This document shows positions 33,586-41,897 of a stretch of DNA of 64,000 nucleotides, in pieces. Within the stretch, counting starts at the first letter, position 1. Every line of letters begins with the position of its first letter. Source of the stretch: Amycolatopsis methanolica 239 (GTDB lineage: Bacteria; Actinomycetota; Actinomycetes; Mycobacteriales; Pseudonocardiaceae); contig NZ_CP009110.1 in assembly GCF_000739085.1 (NCBI RefSeq), positions 7,068,001-7,132,000 on the forward strand. The letters run 5' to 3'. A program made the translations under genes and the position numbers. The notes under the pieces are model-generated. The model worked only from the letters and a program-made list of their open reading frames with translations. It made no database searches and had not been told where the DNA came from.

Positions 33586-33930
33586 TTACAAGTACAGGCC
33601 CGTCCCGTGCTCCGTGCGCTCGGTGGCCACCGCGTGGATGTCGCGCTCCCGCATCACCAGGTACGCCTCGCCCTGGACCTCGACCTCGAGCTGGTCCTCG
33701 GGGTTGAACAGCACGCGGTCGCCGACCTTCACGTTGCGTACATTACTGCCTACCCCCAGTACGTCGCCCCACGCGAGACGGCGCGCCACCTGAGCGGTCG
33801 CCGGAATCACGATGCCGCCGCTGCTGCGGCGCTCTCCCTCCTCCGCGGAGACCCGGACGAGGACGCGGTCGTGCAGCATCTGGATTTCCAGCTTCGCCGC
33901 GGCGTCCGGCAGGTTCTTGGCTTCCGACAC
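33586..33930 (-). CDS. GroES-family co-chaperonin-like protein
   Basis: 114-residue chaperonin-10 fold protein: IQMLHDRVLVRVSAEEGERRSSGGIVIP, then GDRVLFNPEDQLEVEVQGEAYLVMRERDI. A GroEL gene is not adjacent, and the sequence is clearly not the main GroES, so it is a paralogue found widely in actinobacteria. GTG 33930 is set by TAGCAT 7 nt upstream on its strand (leaderless). It sits 18 nt upstream of the VanW gene. The mobile-loop region carries SAEEGERRSSGG, shorter and more charged than in GroES. Confidence 0.85.
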   Translation of the reverse strand: MSEAKNLPDAAAKLEIQMLHDRVLVRVSAEEGERRSSGGIVIPATAQVARRLAWGDVLGVGSNVRNVKVGDRVLFNPEDQLEVEVQGEAYLVMRERDIHAVATERTEHGTGLYL

Positions 33931-33950
33931 GCCGGTAATGCTACGTGGCC

Positions 33951-35297
33951 TCAGCGTGCCGCGGAGACCAGCGGTTGCCGTCCGCGCAAGGTGAAGTCCC
34001 GGTGCGTGGTCCCGCCCTCGCGCACGAGCGCGCGGCTCGCGGTCGCCTCGAACCCGGGCGCGGAGACGACCAGGTCGACGAACTGCTCCGGCAGCCCGGC
34101 GATCGCGTAGCGGCCCTCGTCGTCGGCCGTCGTGCGGACGAGCTGGTGCCCGCGGCCGTCCATCACCGTCACCGCGGCGCCTGGCACCGGCGAGCCGTCG
34201 GCCGCGTGGATCGCGCCGGTCAGCGTCGGCACCGGCGCGCCGAAGTGGCGGTGGTGCGCCGGGACCGCGGTCGGCTGCGGCATCTCGAAGACCGGGTCCT
34301 CGACCGGCGGCTCGTCGACGGCGCCCGCCGTGCGGCGCTGGACGAGTGCGTGACCGGCGATCAGCACGACGCCGAGCAGGACCCATCCGCACAGCACCAG
34401 CACCGGCCGCAGCACGCCCCGCCCGTCGAAGTAGAAGATGCCGCGCAAGGCCTCGATCAGGTTGCCCATCGGGAAGACCGGGTGCAGCGCGCGGAAGAAC
34501 CCGGGCACCATCTGGACCGGCACCGCGCCCCCGCTGGAGGGCATCGACAGCAGCACGAACAGGCCCATCGCCACCCCCGGGAACCACTGCTTGACCAGCG
34601 GCACCAGGCCGAACGAGGTGAGCGAGACCGCCTGCGTGAGCAGGAACGCGACGGGGATCGCGACCGGGTCGTTCGGGATGACGTCCATCGCGACGCCGCC
34701 CGCGTAGCCGATGAGGGTGAGCAGGGCGCCGAAGCCGACCAGCGTGGCGACCTTGGCGCGGCGGCTGAGCGTGACCGCCCGCAGCAACATCATCACGACG
34801 ATGTAGCTGGGGATGTTCCAGATCAGCACCAGGTAGAACAGGCCGGTGCCCATCGCGTCGCCGGGTTCGGTGGGCGCGAGGTCGACGACGGTGAGCGCGT
34901 GCCCGGTCTGGGCGGCGACCGGGGCGAAGGCCTGGTTGAGGACCGATTCGAGCAGGTAGCCGTCGGCCTTGGCGACGAACAGCGTCGGGTGCGCCGGATC
35001 GGCGGAGTAGGCGGCGGTGGCGTCGCGGTCGAGCACCGCCTGGCGGGCCTGGTCGGCGGTGGCGACCGGCTGGACGTCGAACGCGCCCGGGCTGGCCTGG
35101 CCCAGGGCCGCCTCGATGCGCGCTGCCGCGGTCTCGTCGGCGACCGCGACCTCGATGTGGTGCGGCGACGGCGCGTGGAACGCGAGCAGGTAGCAGAAGA
35201 CGAAGCCAAGGGCGAAGAAGACCGGGAACCACAGGCTTTCGGCGAGGGTGCGGAGCTTTCCGGGTTCTTGTTCCTGGGTTTCGACATGGTCCGCCAT
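33951..35297 (-). CDS. ABC-2-type permease with C-terminal carboxypeptidase-regulatory-like domain
   Basis: 448-residue membrane protein. One helix at about 20-42, a large external loop (45-140), then five helices (about 150-330) including NIPSYIVVMMLLRAVTLSRR, as in YhgE/Pip and DUF3533-type ABC-2 exporters. Residues 345-435 form a beta-sandwich of the carboxypeptidase regulatory type (LTGAIHAADGSPVPGAAVTV, then TTADDEGRYAIAGLP). No ATPase gene is adjacent. It is transcribed divergently from a TetR regulator, with TAACCT 6 nt before its ATG and the operator overlapping the -35 region, so TetR control of export of a toxic compound is likely. Confidence 0.78.
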   Translation of the reverse strand: MADHVETQEQEPGKLRTLAESLWFPVFFALGFVFCYLLAFHAPSPHHIEVAVADETAAARIEAALGQASPGAFDVQPVATADQARQAVLDRDATAAYSADPAHPTLFVAKADGYLLESVLNQAFAPVAAQTGHALTVVDLAPTEPGDAMGTGLFYLVLIWNIPSYIVVMMLLRAVTLSRRAKVATLVGFGALLTLIGYAGGVAMDVIPNDPVAIPVAFLLTQAVSLTSFGLVPLVKQWFPGVAMGLFVLLSMPSSGGAVPVQMVPGFFRALHPVFPMGNLIEALRGIFYFDGRGVLRPVLVLCGWVLLGVVLIAGHALVQRRTAGAVDEPPVEDPVFEMPQPTAVPAHHRHFGAPVPTLTGAIHAADGSPVPGAAVTVMDGRGHQLVRTTADDEGRYAIAGLPEQFVDLVVSAPGFEATASRALVREGGTTHRDFTLRGRQPLVSAAR

Positions 35298-35303
35298 GCT
35301 GTC

Positions 35304-35309
35304 AGGTTA
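35304..35309 (-). promoter_or_regulatory. -10 box of the permease promoter
   Basis: TAACCT on the minus strand, 6 nt before the ATG at 35297. A TTGCAG -35-like element lies 16 nt further upstream, inside the right arm of the palindrome. Confidence 0.55.
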
Positions 35310-35313
35310 TCAC

Positions 35314-35334
35314 TTTTTGCACGCGCTGCAAAAA
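35314..35334. promoter_or_regulatory. TetR operator palindrome TTTTTGCA-CGCGC-TGCAAAAA
   Basis: Perfect 8-bp arms with a 5-nt spacer between divergent tetR and permease genes. TTGCAC (35317-35322) is spaced 17 bp from the TACTGT -10 (35340-35345) of tetR, and the other arm provides the -35 of the permease gene, so one bound repressor would block both. Confidence 0.78.
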
Positions 35335-35352
35335 TGCAGTACTGTAAGAATC

Positions 35353-35976
35353 GTGAGCCCGCCCACCGGTCTGCGCGAGCGCAAGAAGGAAGCCACCCGC
35401 GAAGCCCTGCGCCACGCGGCCGTCACGCTGTACCGGCGGCACGGGCCGGACGCAGTGACCGTCGAGGACATCTGCGCGGCCGCCGGGGTGTCGCCGCGGA
35501 CGTTCTTCAACTACTTCGCGACCAAGGACGAGGCCGTGTTGTCGCTGGACATCGCGGCCGCCACGCTCGGGCAGCGCATCGCGGACCGACCCGCGGACGA
35601 GCCGCCGCTGACGGCGTTGCGGGCGGTGTTCGCCGGGCGCTTCGCCGAACTGGCCGCCACCGACGTGTGGACCGAGCGGACGCTGCTGCTGCGCGCGCAC
35701 CCGGAGCTGATGCCGCGGGTGGCGCAGGCCAACCGCGCGCTAGAAGAGGCGGTGGCCGGAGCCCTGGCCGCGCGCACCGGGCTGCCGGCGGACGACCTCT
35801 ACGTGCGGACCACGGCCGCGGCCGCGATCGGCGCGAACCGGGCCGCCATCGGACGCTGGCAGCCCGGTTCGGATCCGGACCTGGTCACGTTGTTCCACCA
35901 GGCCATGGACGTGCTGGAGAGCGCCTTCACGCCCCCGCGAGGATCAGCTGGAGGCGGTCCGGCCCGTCCGGCGTGA
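35353..35976 (+). CDS. TetR-family transcriptional regulator
   Basis: 207-residue repressor: RERKKEATREALRHAAVTLYRRHGPDAVTVEDICAAAGVSPRTFFNYFATKDE is the complete helix-turn-helix, followed by a ligand-binding helical domain. GTG 35353 lies 7 nt after TACTGT, so translation is leaderless. The neighbouring palindrome is the expected autoregulatory operator, shared with the divergent permease gene. The end overlaps the 3' end of the convergent thioredoxin-NHL gene by about 50 bp. Confidence 0.92.
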   Translation: MSPPTGLRERKKEATREALRHAAVTLYRRHGPDAVTVEDICAAAGVSPRTFFNYFATKDEAVLSLDIAAATLGQRIADRPADEPPLTALRAVFAGRFAELAATDVWTERTLLLRAHPELMPRVAQANRALEEAVAGALAARTGLPADDLYVRTTAAAAIGANRAAIGRWQPGSDPDLVTLFHQAMDVLESAFTPPRGSAGGGPARPA

Positions 35977-37747
35977 TCCGGATCGGCACGCCCCAGTCCT
36001 GGCGGGTGACCCGGCAGACCGGGTGCTCGGCGTCGGAGTCGCAGCTCGCGGCCTGCGCCACGACCTGCAGCACGCCCTCGGAGTGCCCCTCGGCGATCTT
36101 GAGCGTCCGGGTCAGCTCGGTGCCGGTGCCCTCGCCCTCGGCCAGCAGCTCCGGCGGTGCGGCCGTCACCTGCAGGCGGGTCGACGGGCCGAACCGGTCG
36201 TCGAGCTTCTCGCCCGGCGGCGGGGTGAAGACGACGGAGAACTCGACCGTGCCGGCCGCCAGCTCGGTCGGCGGACGGCGCACGGCGAGCGCGTCCCCGG
36301 CGACCTGCTGCCCGTCCGCGGTCAGCGGCAGCGCGGTGAGGCGGTGCGCGGCCGACTCGACGACCAGCAGCGCGTCCCCGGTGACCAGCAGGCCGGACGG
36401 CTCGGCGAGGTCCGTGGCGAGCGTGGAGACCGTGCCGCTCGCCGGCTCGTAGTGGCGGACGGCGCCGTTATAGGTGTCCGCGATCGCGATCGTGCCGTCG
36501 GCCAGCACCGCGACGCCCAGCGGGTGCTGCAGCAGCGCGTCGGCGGCGTCGCCGTCCCGGTGGCCGAAGGAGAACAGGTCGGTGCCGATCGCGGTGTGCA
36601 CGGCGCCGTCCTCCAGGTAGCGCAGCGCGGAGGTCTCCGCGTCGGCGAGCCACAACCGGTCGCCCTGGACGGCGAGGCCGGAGGTCTGCGCGAAGAACGC
36701 CTCGGCGGCCGCGCCGTCGCGCAGGCCCTCGACGGTCGTGCCGGCGAACCGGGAGATCCGTCCGGTGCGCGGGTCGAACAGGCCCAGCGTGTGGTTGCCC
36801 GCCATCGCGACGACCGCGCCACCCGCGGGCTCCCACCAGATCACGTCCCACGGGCTGGTGAGGTCGATCGACCGCGCGTCGCCGTCGGTGTCGCCGTCAC
36901 GCCACTGGCTGCCGGTGCCGGCGACCGTGGTGACCTCGCCGGTGACCAGGTCGACGCCACGCAACAGGTGGTTGGCCGTGTCCGCGACGAGCAGGTGGTA
37001 CCCGGCCTGGTCGGCGACCTCGGCGGGCAGCAGCGTGAGACCGGACGGCTCGGCGAAGCTCGCGACGTCGAAGGCGCCGTCGGCGCGGCCGCGGGCGCCG
37101 CTACCGAAGCGGCGGATCAGGGTCTCGCCGTCGGAGGCGAACTCGGCGATCGAGTGGTTGCCGGTGTCGGCGACCAGGATGCGGCCCTCGGCGGTGACCA
37201 CGGCCTTGCTCGGGAAGCGCAGGTCGGCGGGCTGCTCCTCGACCGGCACGTACGGATTGCCGCCGCGACGCAGCGTGCCCTTCGCGTCGTGGGTCTCGAC
37301 GAGCTCCGCGATGACCCGGCGCAACGCCTCGGCGTGTCCCTCGCCGGCGGCGGTGTGCACGACGTAGCCCTGCGGGTCGACGACCACCAGGGTCGGCCAG
37401 GCCTTCACGGCGTACTGCGACCAGGTCGTCATGTCCGGGTCGTTGAGGACGGGGTGGTGCACCTCGTAGCGGCGCACGGCCGCCTCGATGGCCGCCGCCT
37501 CGCCCTCGTGCAGGAACTTCGGCGAGTGCACGCCGATCGTGACGAGCACGTCGGCGAACTCCTCCTCCAGCGGGCGCAGCTCGTCGAGGACGTGCAGGCA
37601 GTTGATGCAGCCCGAGGTCCAGAAGTCGAGCAGCACGATCTTGCCGCGCAGCTGGGCCAGCGTGACGGTCTCGCCGCCGGTGTTCAGCCACACGTCGCCG
37701 GCGAGTTCGGGCGCGCGCACGCGCGCCTGGCGTTGCTCTGATGCCAC
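35927..37747 (-). CDS. Thioredoxin-domain protein with NHL repeats
   Basis: 606-residue protein, a bacterial relative of NHLRC2. Residues 15-160 form a thioredoxin-like domain with the redox pair CINC at Cys47/Cys50 (DFWTSGCINCLHVL). Residues 175-490 hold NHL beta-propeller blades (ILVADTGNHSIAEF, LLVADTANHLLRGV, IAIADTYNGAVRHY). The C-terminus (about 500-606) is a beta domain. No signal peptide is present, so it is cytoplasmic. The family is widespread and conserved, but its substrate is unknown. GTG 37747 is the first start after a region with no coding signature. Confidence 0.88.
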   Translation of the reverse strand: MASEQRQARVRAPELAGDVWLNTGGETVTLAQLRGKIVLLDFWTSGCINCLHVLDELRPLEEEFADVLVTIGVHSPKFLHEGEAAAIEAAVRRYEVHHPVLNDPDMTTWSQYAVKAWPTLVVVDPQGYVVHTAAGEGHAEALRRVIAELVETHDAKGTLRRGGNPYVPVEEQPADLRFPSKAVVTAEGRILVADTGNHSIAEFASDGETLIRRFGSGARGRADGAFDVASFAEPSGLTLLPAEVADQAGYHLLVADTANHLLRGVDLVTGEVTTVAGTGSQWRDGDTDGDARSIDLTSPWDVIWWEPAGGAVVAMAGNHTLGLFDPRTGRISRFAGTTVEGLRDGAAAEAFFAQTSGLAVQGDRLWLADAETSALRYLEDGAVHTAIGTDLFSFGHRDGDAADALLQHPLGVAVLADGTIAIADTYNGAVRHYEPASGTVSTLATDLAEPSGLLVTGDALLVVESAAHRLTALPLTADGQQVAGDALAVRRPPTELAAGTVEFSVVFTPPPGEKLDDRFGPSTRLQVTAAPPELLAEGEGTGTELTRTLKIAEGHSEGVLQVVAQAASCDSDAEHPVCRVTRQDWGVPIRITPDGPDRLQLILAGA

Positions 37748-37805
37748 GGAACGGTTCAACGAGACGCGGGAATCCGCTTGTTCCCGCAGCTCACGATGTG
37801 GAATC

Positions 37806-38447
37806 TCACAGCAGCTCCAGCGTGGCCGCGATGGTGGCGGGGTCGGTGAGCGGCGCGAGGTGGTGGGTGTCCAGGCGCTGCATGGGCCAGCCGCGCGCGG
37901 CGGCTTCGCGGGCCTCCTCGTCGTAGGCGGCGCTGAGCTGGAGGTATGCGCTGGGCGGTTCGGCTTCCGCGGGCGCGGATTCGCTGAAGTAGGCGAGCGG
38001 GACGCGGGGCAGCCCGGCCAGGAACTCGTCGCGGATCCGCTGGCCGGGCAGCAGGTCCTCGACCGTGCCGGGCGGGAACCACTCGTGCCACGGCGGGAGC
38101 CTGCCGTCGGTGGCCAGGTCGCGCAGGCGCTGGGCCAGCTCGGGCGGCGCGGTGTCGAACCAGCTCCGGCCCGGGTGCGGCAGGAGGGCGTCGACGAAAA
38201 CGGCCCGCGCTGCGCCGGTGCGGGCGGCGATCCCGGCGACGAGCGCGCCGGCGCCGCTGTGCACCACGAGGGTGCCGGGTTCGGTGACCGCGTCGAAGAG
38301 CCGCGGGTAGTAGGGGCCCGGCCCGTCGAGCGCGGCGACCAGGGACGGGGTGGCCACGCGGTGGCCGCGCGAACGGAGTTCGGCGGCGACCCGCTGCCAG
38401 GTCTGCGGACCCACGAGCGGGCTGTGCACCAGGCCGAATTCGCCCAT
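37806..38447 (-). CDS. Alpha/beta hydrolase fold protein
   Basis: 213-residue single-domain hydrolase: FGLVHSPLVGPQTWQRVAAELRSRGHRVATPSL, then the nucleophile-elbow region LVVHSGAGALVAGIAART and a terminal HHLAPLTDP that can supply the catalytic His. The elbow Ser is in HSGAG. Relatives in actinobacteria are annotated as alpha/beta hydrolases of unknown substrate. ATG 38447 is preferred to upstream Mets in a region that shares a promoter with the divergent methyltransferase gene. Confidence 0.8.
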   Translation of the reverse strand: MGEFGLVHSPLVGPQTWQRVAAELRSRGHRVATPSLVAALDGPGPYYPRLFDAVTEPGTLVVHSGAGALVAGIAARTGAARAVFVDALLPHPGRSWFDTAPPELAQRLRDLATDGRLPPWHEWFPPGTVEDLLPGQRIRDEFLAGLPRVPLAYFSESAPAEAEPPSAYLQLSAAYDEEAREAAARGWPMQRLDTHHLAPLTDPATIAATLELL

Positions 38448-38514
38448 CGCATCTCCAATCGGACAATTCATTTCGGAGCACATCCGGACTTCGTTGATCA
38501 CTACCATGGGGCGC

Positions 38515-39348
38515 ATGGACGAGGCGTTGCGCGCTGTGGAGAACAGTCTGGACCGCCCGTCCGCGGCGCGGGTCTACGACTACTTCATCGGCGGCACGAC
38601 GAACTACGCGATCGACCGGGAGTTCGCGCAGAAGATCCGGCGCAGGCTGCCGTTGATCGGCGAGTACATGAAGACCAGCAGGCAGTTCCTCGGCCGCGCG
38701 GTGCGCGAGTGCGCGCGGCTGGGGGTGCGGCAGTTCGTGGACATCGGGTCGGGGCTGCCGACGGCGGGCAACGTGCACGACGTCGCCGACGATGCACGGC
38801 CCCAGCGGGACACCCGGGTGGTGTACGCGGACAACGAGCCGGTCGCGCTCGCGCACTCGCAGCTGCTGCTGGCCGACACCGCGGACCCGGCGCGGCACGT
38901 GGCGATCGCCGCCGATTTCATGCACGCCGAGGACCTGTGGGAACGCGTGCTGGACACCGGCATGGTCGACGCGCGGCAGCCGGTCGCGCTCGTGATCAAC
39001 GCGGTGCTGCACTTCATCAAGGACGCCGACGACCCGGACAGCCGCGTCGCCTACTTCCGGAACCGGCTCGCGCCGGGCTCGCTGCTGGTCCTGTCGCAGA
39101 TGACGAACGAGAACCCGCGCAGCGACGAGGAACGACAGGCGCTGGCCGACCTGGTGCAGTACTACGAGGGCACCACGAACCCCGGGCAGCTGCGCACGAG
39201 CGCCGAGTTCGCCCGCTTCTTCGGCGACTGGGAGCTGCTCGAGCCGGGGCTGGTGTACGCGCCGGCGTGGCGCCCGGACCCGGCCACCCTGTTCAGGAAC
39301 GCACTCTCGGAGTCGCGCGTCCTCGGCGGCGTGGCCCGCAAGCCCTGA
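38515..39348 (+). CDS. DUF574 SAM-dependent methyltransferase
   Basis: 277-residue class I methyltransferase of the DUF574 family, strongly expanded in actinobacteria. Features: RPSAARVYDYFIGGTTNYAIDRE (family N-terminus), FVDIGSGLPTAGNVHDVA (SAM site) and VVYADNEPVALAHSQLLL. The substrate is unknown. TACCAT lies 7 nt before ATG 38515, so the transcript is probably leaderless. It is divergent from the alpha/beta hydrolase gene. Confidence 0.9.
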   Translation: MDEALRAVENSLDRPSAARVYDYFIGGTTNYAIDREFAQKIRRRLPLIGEYMKTSRQFLGRAVRECARLGVRQFVDIGSGLPTAGNVHDVADDARPQRDTRVVYADNEPVALAHSQLLLADTADPARHVAIAADFMHAEDLWERVLDTGMVDARQPVALVINAVLHFIKDADDPDSRVAYFRNRLAPGSLLVLSQMTNENPRSDEERQALADLVQYYEGTTNPGQLRTSAEFARFFGDWELLEPGLVYAPAWRPDPATLFRNALSESRVLGGVARKP

Positions 39349-39392
39349 GCGAACACGCTTCCGGCGGCCGTCGGGCGGTGCCAGGTTGGGGC

Positions 39393-40038
39393 ATGCGGGT
39401 GGTGTTCGTGCACGGGGCCCTGGTCGGTGACGCCGCGTGGTGGTGGAGCCGGATGACGCCGCTGCTGCCGGAGAGCGTGGCGGTGGAGCTGCCCAGCCGC
39501 GGTGGCGGGGGTGACCTGTACGCGGACGTCGCGGCGGTGCGGGCGGCGCTGGACGACGGCCCCGCGGTGCTGTGCGGGCACTCCTACGGCGGAGTGGTGA
39601 TGACCGAGGCCGCGGCGGATCACCGGGCGGCGCGGCACCTGGTCTACGTCGGCTCGTACCTGCCCGACGTGGGCGAGTCCCTGGCCGACGTGACCGGCGG
39701 CGTGGCGCCCGTGGAGCCCGCCGGGGAAGGGACTGGTGTCGCTGCGCCCCTCGCTCGCGCCGCGCTACGTGCACGACTGCGCCCCGGAGCTTGCGGCCGG
39801 CGCCACGACGCGACTGGTCCCGCAGACCGCGGCGGCGTTCACCCAGCCGGCGCGGGCCGCCGCGTGGCGCTCGCTGCCCTCGACGTACGTGGTGTGCGCC
39901 GACGACCCGGCGACGCGGCCGGACGTGCGGCGCGAGCAGGCGAAACGGGCGGGCACGGTGGTCGAGATGGCGTGCGGCCACCACCCGTTCCTTACGCGGC
40001 CGGCGGAACTGGCGGCCGTGCTGCGACAGGTCGGCTAG
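39393..40038 (+). pseudogene. Alpha/beta hydrolase, frameshifted in a G-run
   Basis: ATG 39393 begins RVVFVHGALVGDAAWWWSRM, with the nucleophile elbow CGHSYGGVVM and LVYVGSYLPDVGESLAD, then goes out of frame. The continuation (GKGLVSLRPSLAPRYVHDCA, then TYVVCADDPATRPDVRREQ with the acid residue and CGHHPFLTRPAEL with the catalytic His) is in the next frame and stops at 40038. One extra G in the GGGG run at 39723-39726 explains it; deleting it gives an intact 214-residue protein like those annotated as alpha/beta hydrolase or haloalkane-type esterase. Either a sequencing error or a recent inactivation. Confidence 0.78.
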
Positions 40039-40147
40039 AGGGCCGAGCGCTGCCCGGAAGGCCTCGCTGAACCCGCACTCCGCAGCCGGACGGTTCCTCC
40101 CTGGCCTGGCCCGGGAGAAATCCGTCCGCGCCGCGCGTTGGACGGGT

Positions 40148-40570
40148 ATGGCTGTCGTGTTGCTGCTTTACATCGTCGCCGAGGTGGCTGCCGTTTGGGC
40201 GGTGAGCTCGCTCATCGGCTTCCTCGGCACGCTCGGGCTGCTCGTCGTCGGGGCGTTCCTCGGCTCCTGGCTCGCCCGGCGGGAAGGGGCGCGCGCCGCT
40301 CAGGCGTTCCTGGCCACCGCTCGTGCCGGCCGCTCGCCGCACGCGGAGATCACCGACGGCATGCTCGTCGCGTTCGGCGGGTTGCTCATCATGATCCCGG
40401 GCTTCCTCTCCGACCTCGCCGGGCTGGCACTGCTGCTGCCGCCCACCCGCGGCATCGTCCGCCGGGCCTGGCTCAAGCGCGCCGAACGCCGCATGCCGAA
40501 CCGGCTCATAGTCGTCGACAGCGAGGTGGTCGACAAGGAGACCACCAACCGCCCGATCATCGAGGGTTGA
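40148..40570 (+). CDS. FxsA-family membrane protein
   Basis: 140-residue protein with three hydrophobic helices (2-22, 25-45, 72-95) and the FxsA pattern: E and G residues in GAFLGSWLARREGARA, then GMLVAFGGLLIMIPGFLSDLAGLALLLPPTR. FxsA of E. coli suppresses F-plasmid exclusion of phage T7; the molecular role is unknown. ATG 40148 gives the standard start. It ends just before the convergent SCP2 gene. Confidence 0.92.
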   Translation: MAVVLLLYIVAEVAAVWAVSSLIGFLGTLGLLVVGAFLGSWLARREGARAAQAFLATARAGRSPHAEITDGMLVAFGGLLIMIPGFLSDLAGLALLLPPTRGIVRRAWLKRAERRMPNRLIVVDSEVVDKETTNRPIIEG

Positions 40571-40624
40571 TCAGGCCCGCCCGCCGGCCCACCACGACCC
40601 TCAACGGAGGCGCTTCGCGCCGCT

Positions 40625-41185
40625 CTACCCGACTCGGGGAATGTCGAAGTAGCCCGACAGCCGCACCGCTGGCGCGTACTCGCCTTTCACCTTGACCTTC
40701 CCGGTCACGAACATCGCCGCCACCGCGGCGTTGCCCGTCGCCACGCGGAAGAAGTCGTCCGGCGCGATCGTGATCGTCGTGTCCGGCTCGCGACCCAGGT
40801 CCTTCCCCGAGTGGCACCGGCCGTCCTCGATGACCGTCTGGAACCGGTCGTACCCGCCGATCCCCGAACCGCCCGGGAACCGCCAGCACACCACGACGCT
40901 CGAATACCGCGCCTTCTCCGCCAGGAAGTGGTCCGACATCCGGCGGAAGATCTCCTCCAGGAACACCATCCGCAGCTCGGGGTGCTCGCTGATCGCCCGT
41001 AGCTGCTCCTTCGACGCGCGCCGCACGACGTCGGCGAGCGTTTCCGTGGACAGCCCGCTCAGGTGCACGCCGGTCCCGGCCGACCCCAGCATGTGCAGAG
41101 TTTCGAGCAGCTGGATGAACTGCTCCGCGGACAGCCTGCTCAGATCGATCTGGCGGGCGAACGCGTCGACCACTGTGCCGGACAC
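40625..41185 (-). CDS. SCP2 sterol-binding-domain protein
   Basis: 186-residue protein. Residues 1-85 are helical (LSAEQFIQLLETLHMLG, then SKEQLRAISEHPELRMVFLEEIFRRM) and 85-186 form an SCP2-like lipid-binding fold (VVVCWRFPGG, then ITIAPDDFFRVATGNAAVAAMFVTGKVKVKGEYAPAVRLSGYF). GTG 41185 lies 8 nt after TAGAAT. It is divergent from the lipid TetR regulator and belongs to the fatty-acid block that follows. Confidence 0.85.
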   Translation of the reverse strand: MSGTVVDAFARQIDLSRLSAEQFIQLLETLHMLGSAGTGVHLSGLSTETLADVVRRASKEQLRAISEHPELRMVFLEEIFRRMSDHFLAEKARYSSVVVCWRFPGGSGIGGYDRFQTVIEDGRCHSGKDLGREPDTTITIAPDDFFRVATGNAAVAAMFVTGKVKVKGEYAPAVRLSGYFDIPRVG

Positions 41186-41231
41186 AGGCGGAGATTCTAC
41201 CGGCGAAGGGGTGAGGAGGTAGCGTTTCGGC

Positions 41232-41897
41232 GTGAAGGAGGTCGGCGTGACGGAAGACGTGAAGACCCCGCGCTCGCGGCGGTTGCCCAGAGCCGTGCGA
41301 GAACGGCAGATCCTGGACGCCGCCGTGGAGGTGTTCTCCCGGCACGGCTACCACTCCGCGTCGATGGACGAGATCTCCGAGGTCGCCGGCGTCTCCAAGC
41401 CGATGATCTACTCCTACCTGGGCGCCAAGGAGGACCTGTTCGCCAAGTGCATCCGCCGGGAGGCAGGCCGCCTGCTGGAGGCGGTCCGCGACGGACTGCG
41501 CTCGGAACTGCCGCCGGACATGCAGCTGTGGCACGGGCTGCGGTCGTTCTACCGCTTCGTCGCCGAGTACCGGGACTCCTGGACGGTGCTGCACCGCCAG
41601 GCGCTGACCGTCGGCGGCCGGTTCGCCGACGAGATCACCATGCTGCGCTCGCGCGCCATCGAGGTGGTCACCGCGCTCGTGGTCACCGCGGGCATGAAGA
41701 AGGGCCTGGGGGACCGGGCCGAGTTCTCCGGCCCGGCCCTCGCCGTGGCGCTCGTCGGAGCCGCCGAATCGCTGGCCGACTGGTGGCTCGATCACTCCGA
41801 GGTGTCGGACGGCGTGCTCGCGTCGTGGCTGATGAACCTGGTGTGGCTGGGTTTCAACGACCTCATCGAGGGTTCGGTGTGGCGTCCGGAGGAGTGA
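41232..41897 (+). CDS. TetR-family regulator of the lipid cluster
   Basis: 221-residue repressor: RERQILDAAVEVFSRHGYHSASMDEISEVAGVSKPMIYSYLGAKEDLFAKC is the full DNA-binding domain. TAGCGT lies 6 nt before GTG 41232 (leaderless). Its place beside MaoC, FabG4-like and FadA2-like genes matches Rv0238 of M. tuberculosis. It is a good candidate for the factor that binds the 18-bp palindrome in front of fabG4/fadA2. The last 35 bp overlap the convergent MaoC gene. Confidence 0.88.
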   Translation: MKEVGVTEDVKTPRSRRLPRAVRERQILDAAVEVFSRHGYHSASMDEISEVAGVSKPMIYSYLGAKEDLFAKCIRREAGRLLEAVRDGLRSELPPDMQLWHGLRSFYRFVAEYRDSWTVLHRQALTVGGRFADEITMLRSRAIEVVTALVVTAGMKKGLGDRAEFSGPALAVALVGAAESLADWWLDHSEVSDGVLASWLMNLVWLGFNDLIEGSVWRPEE

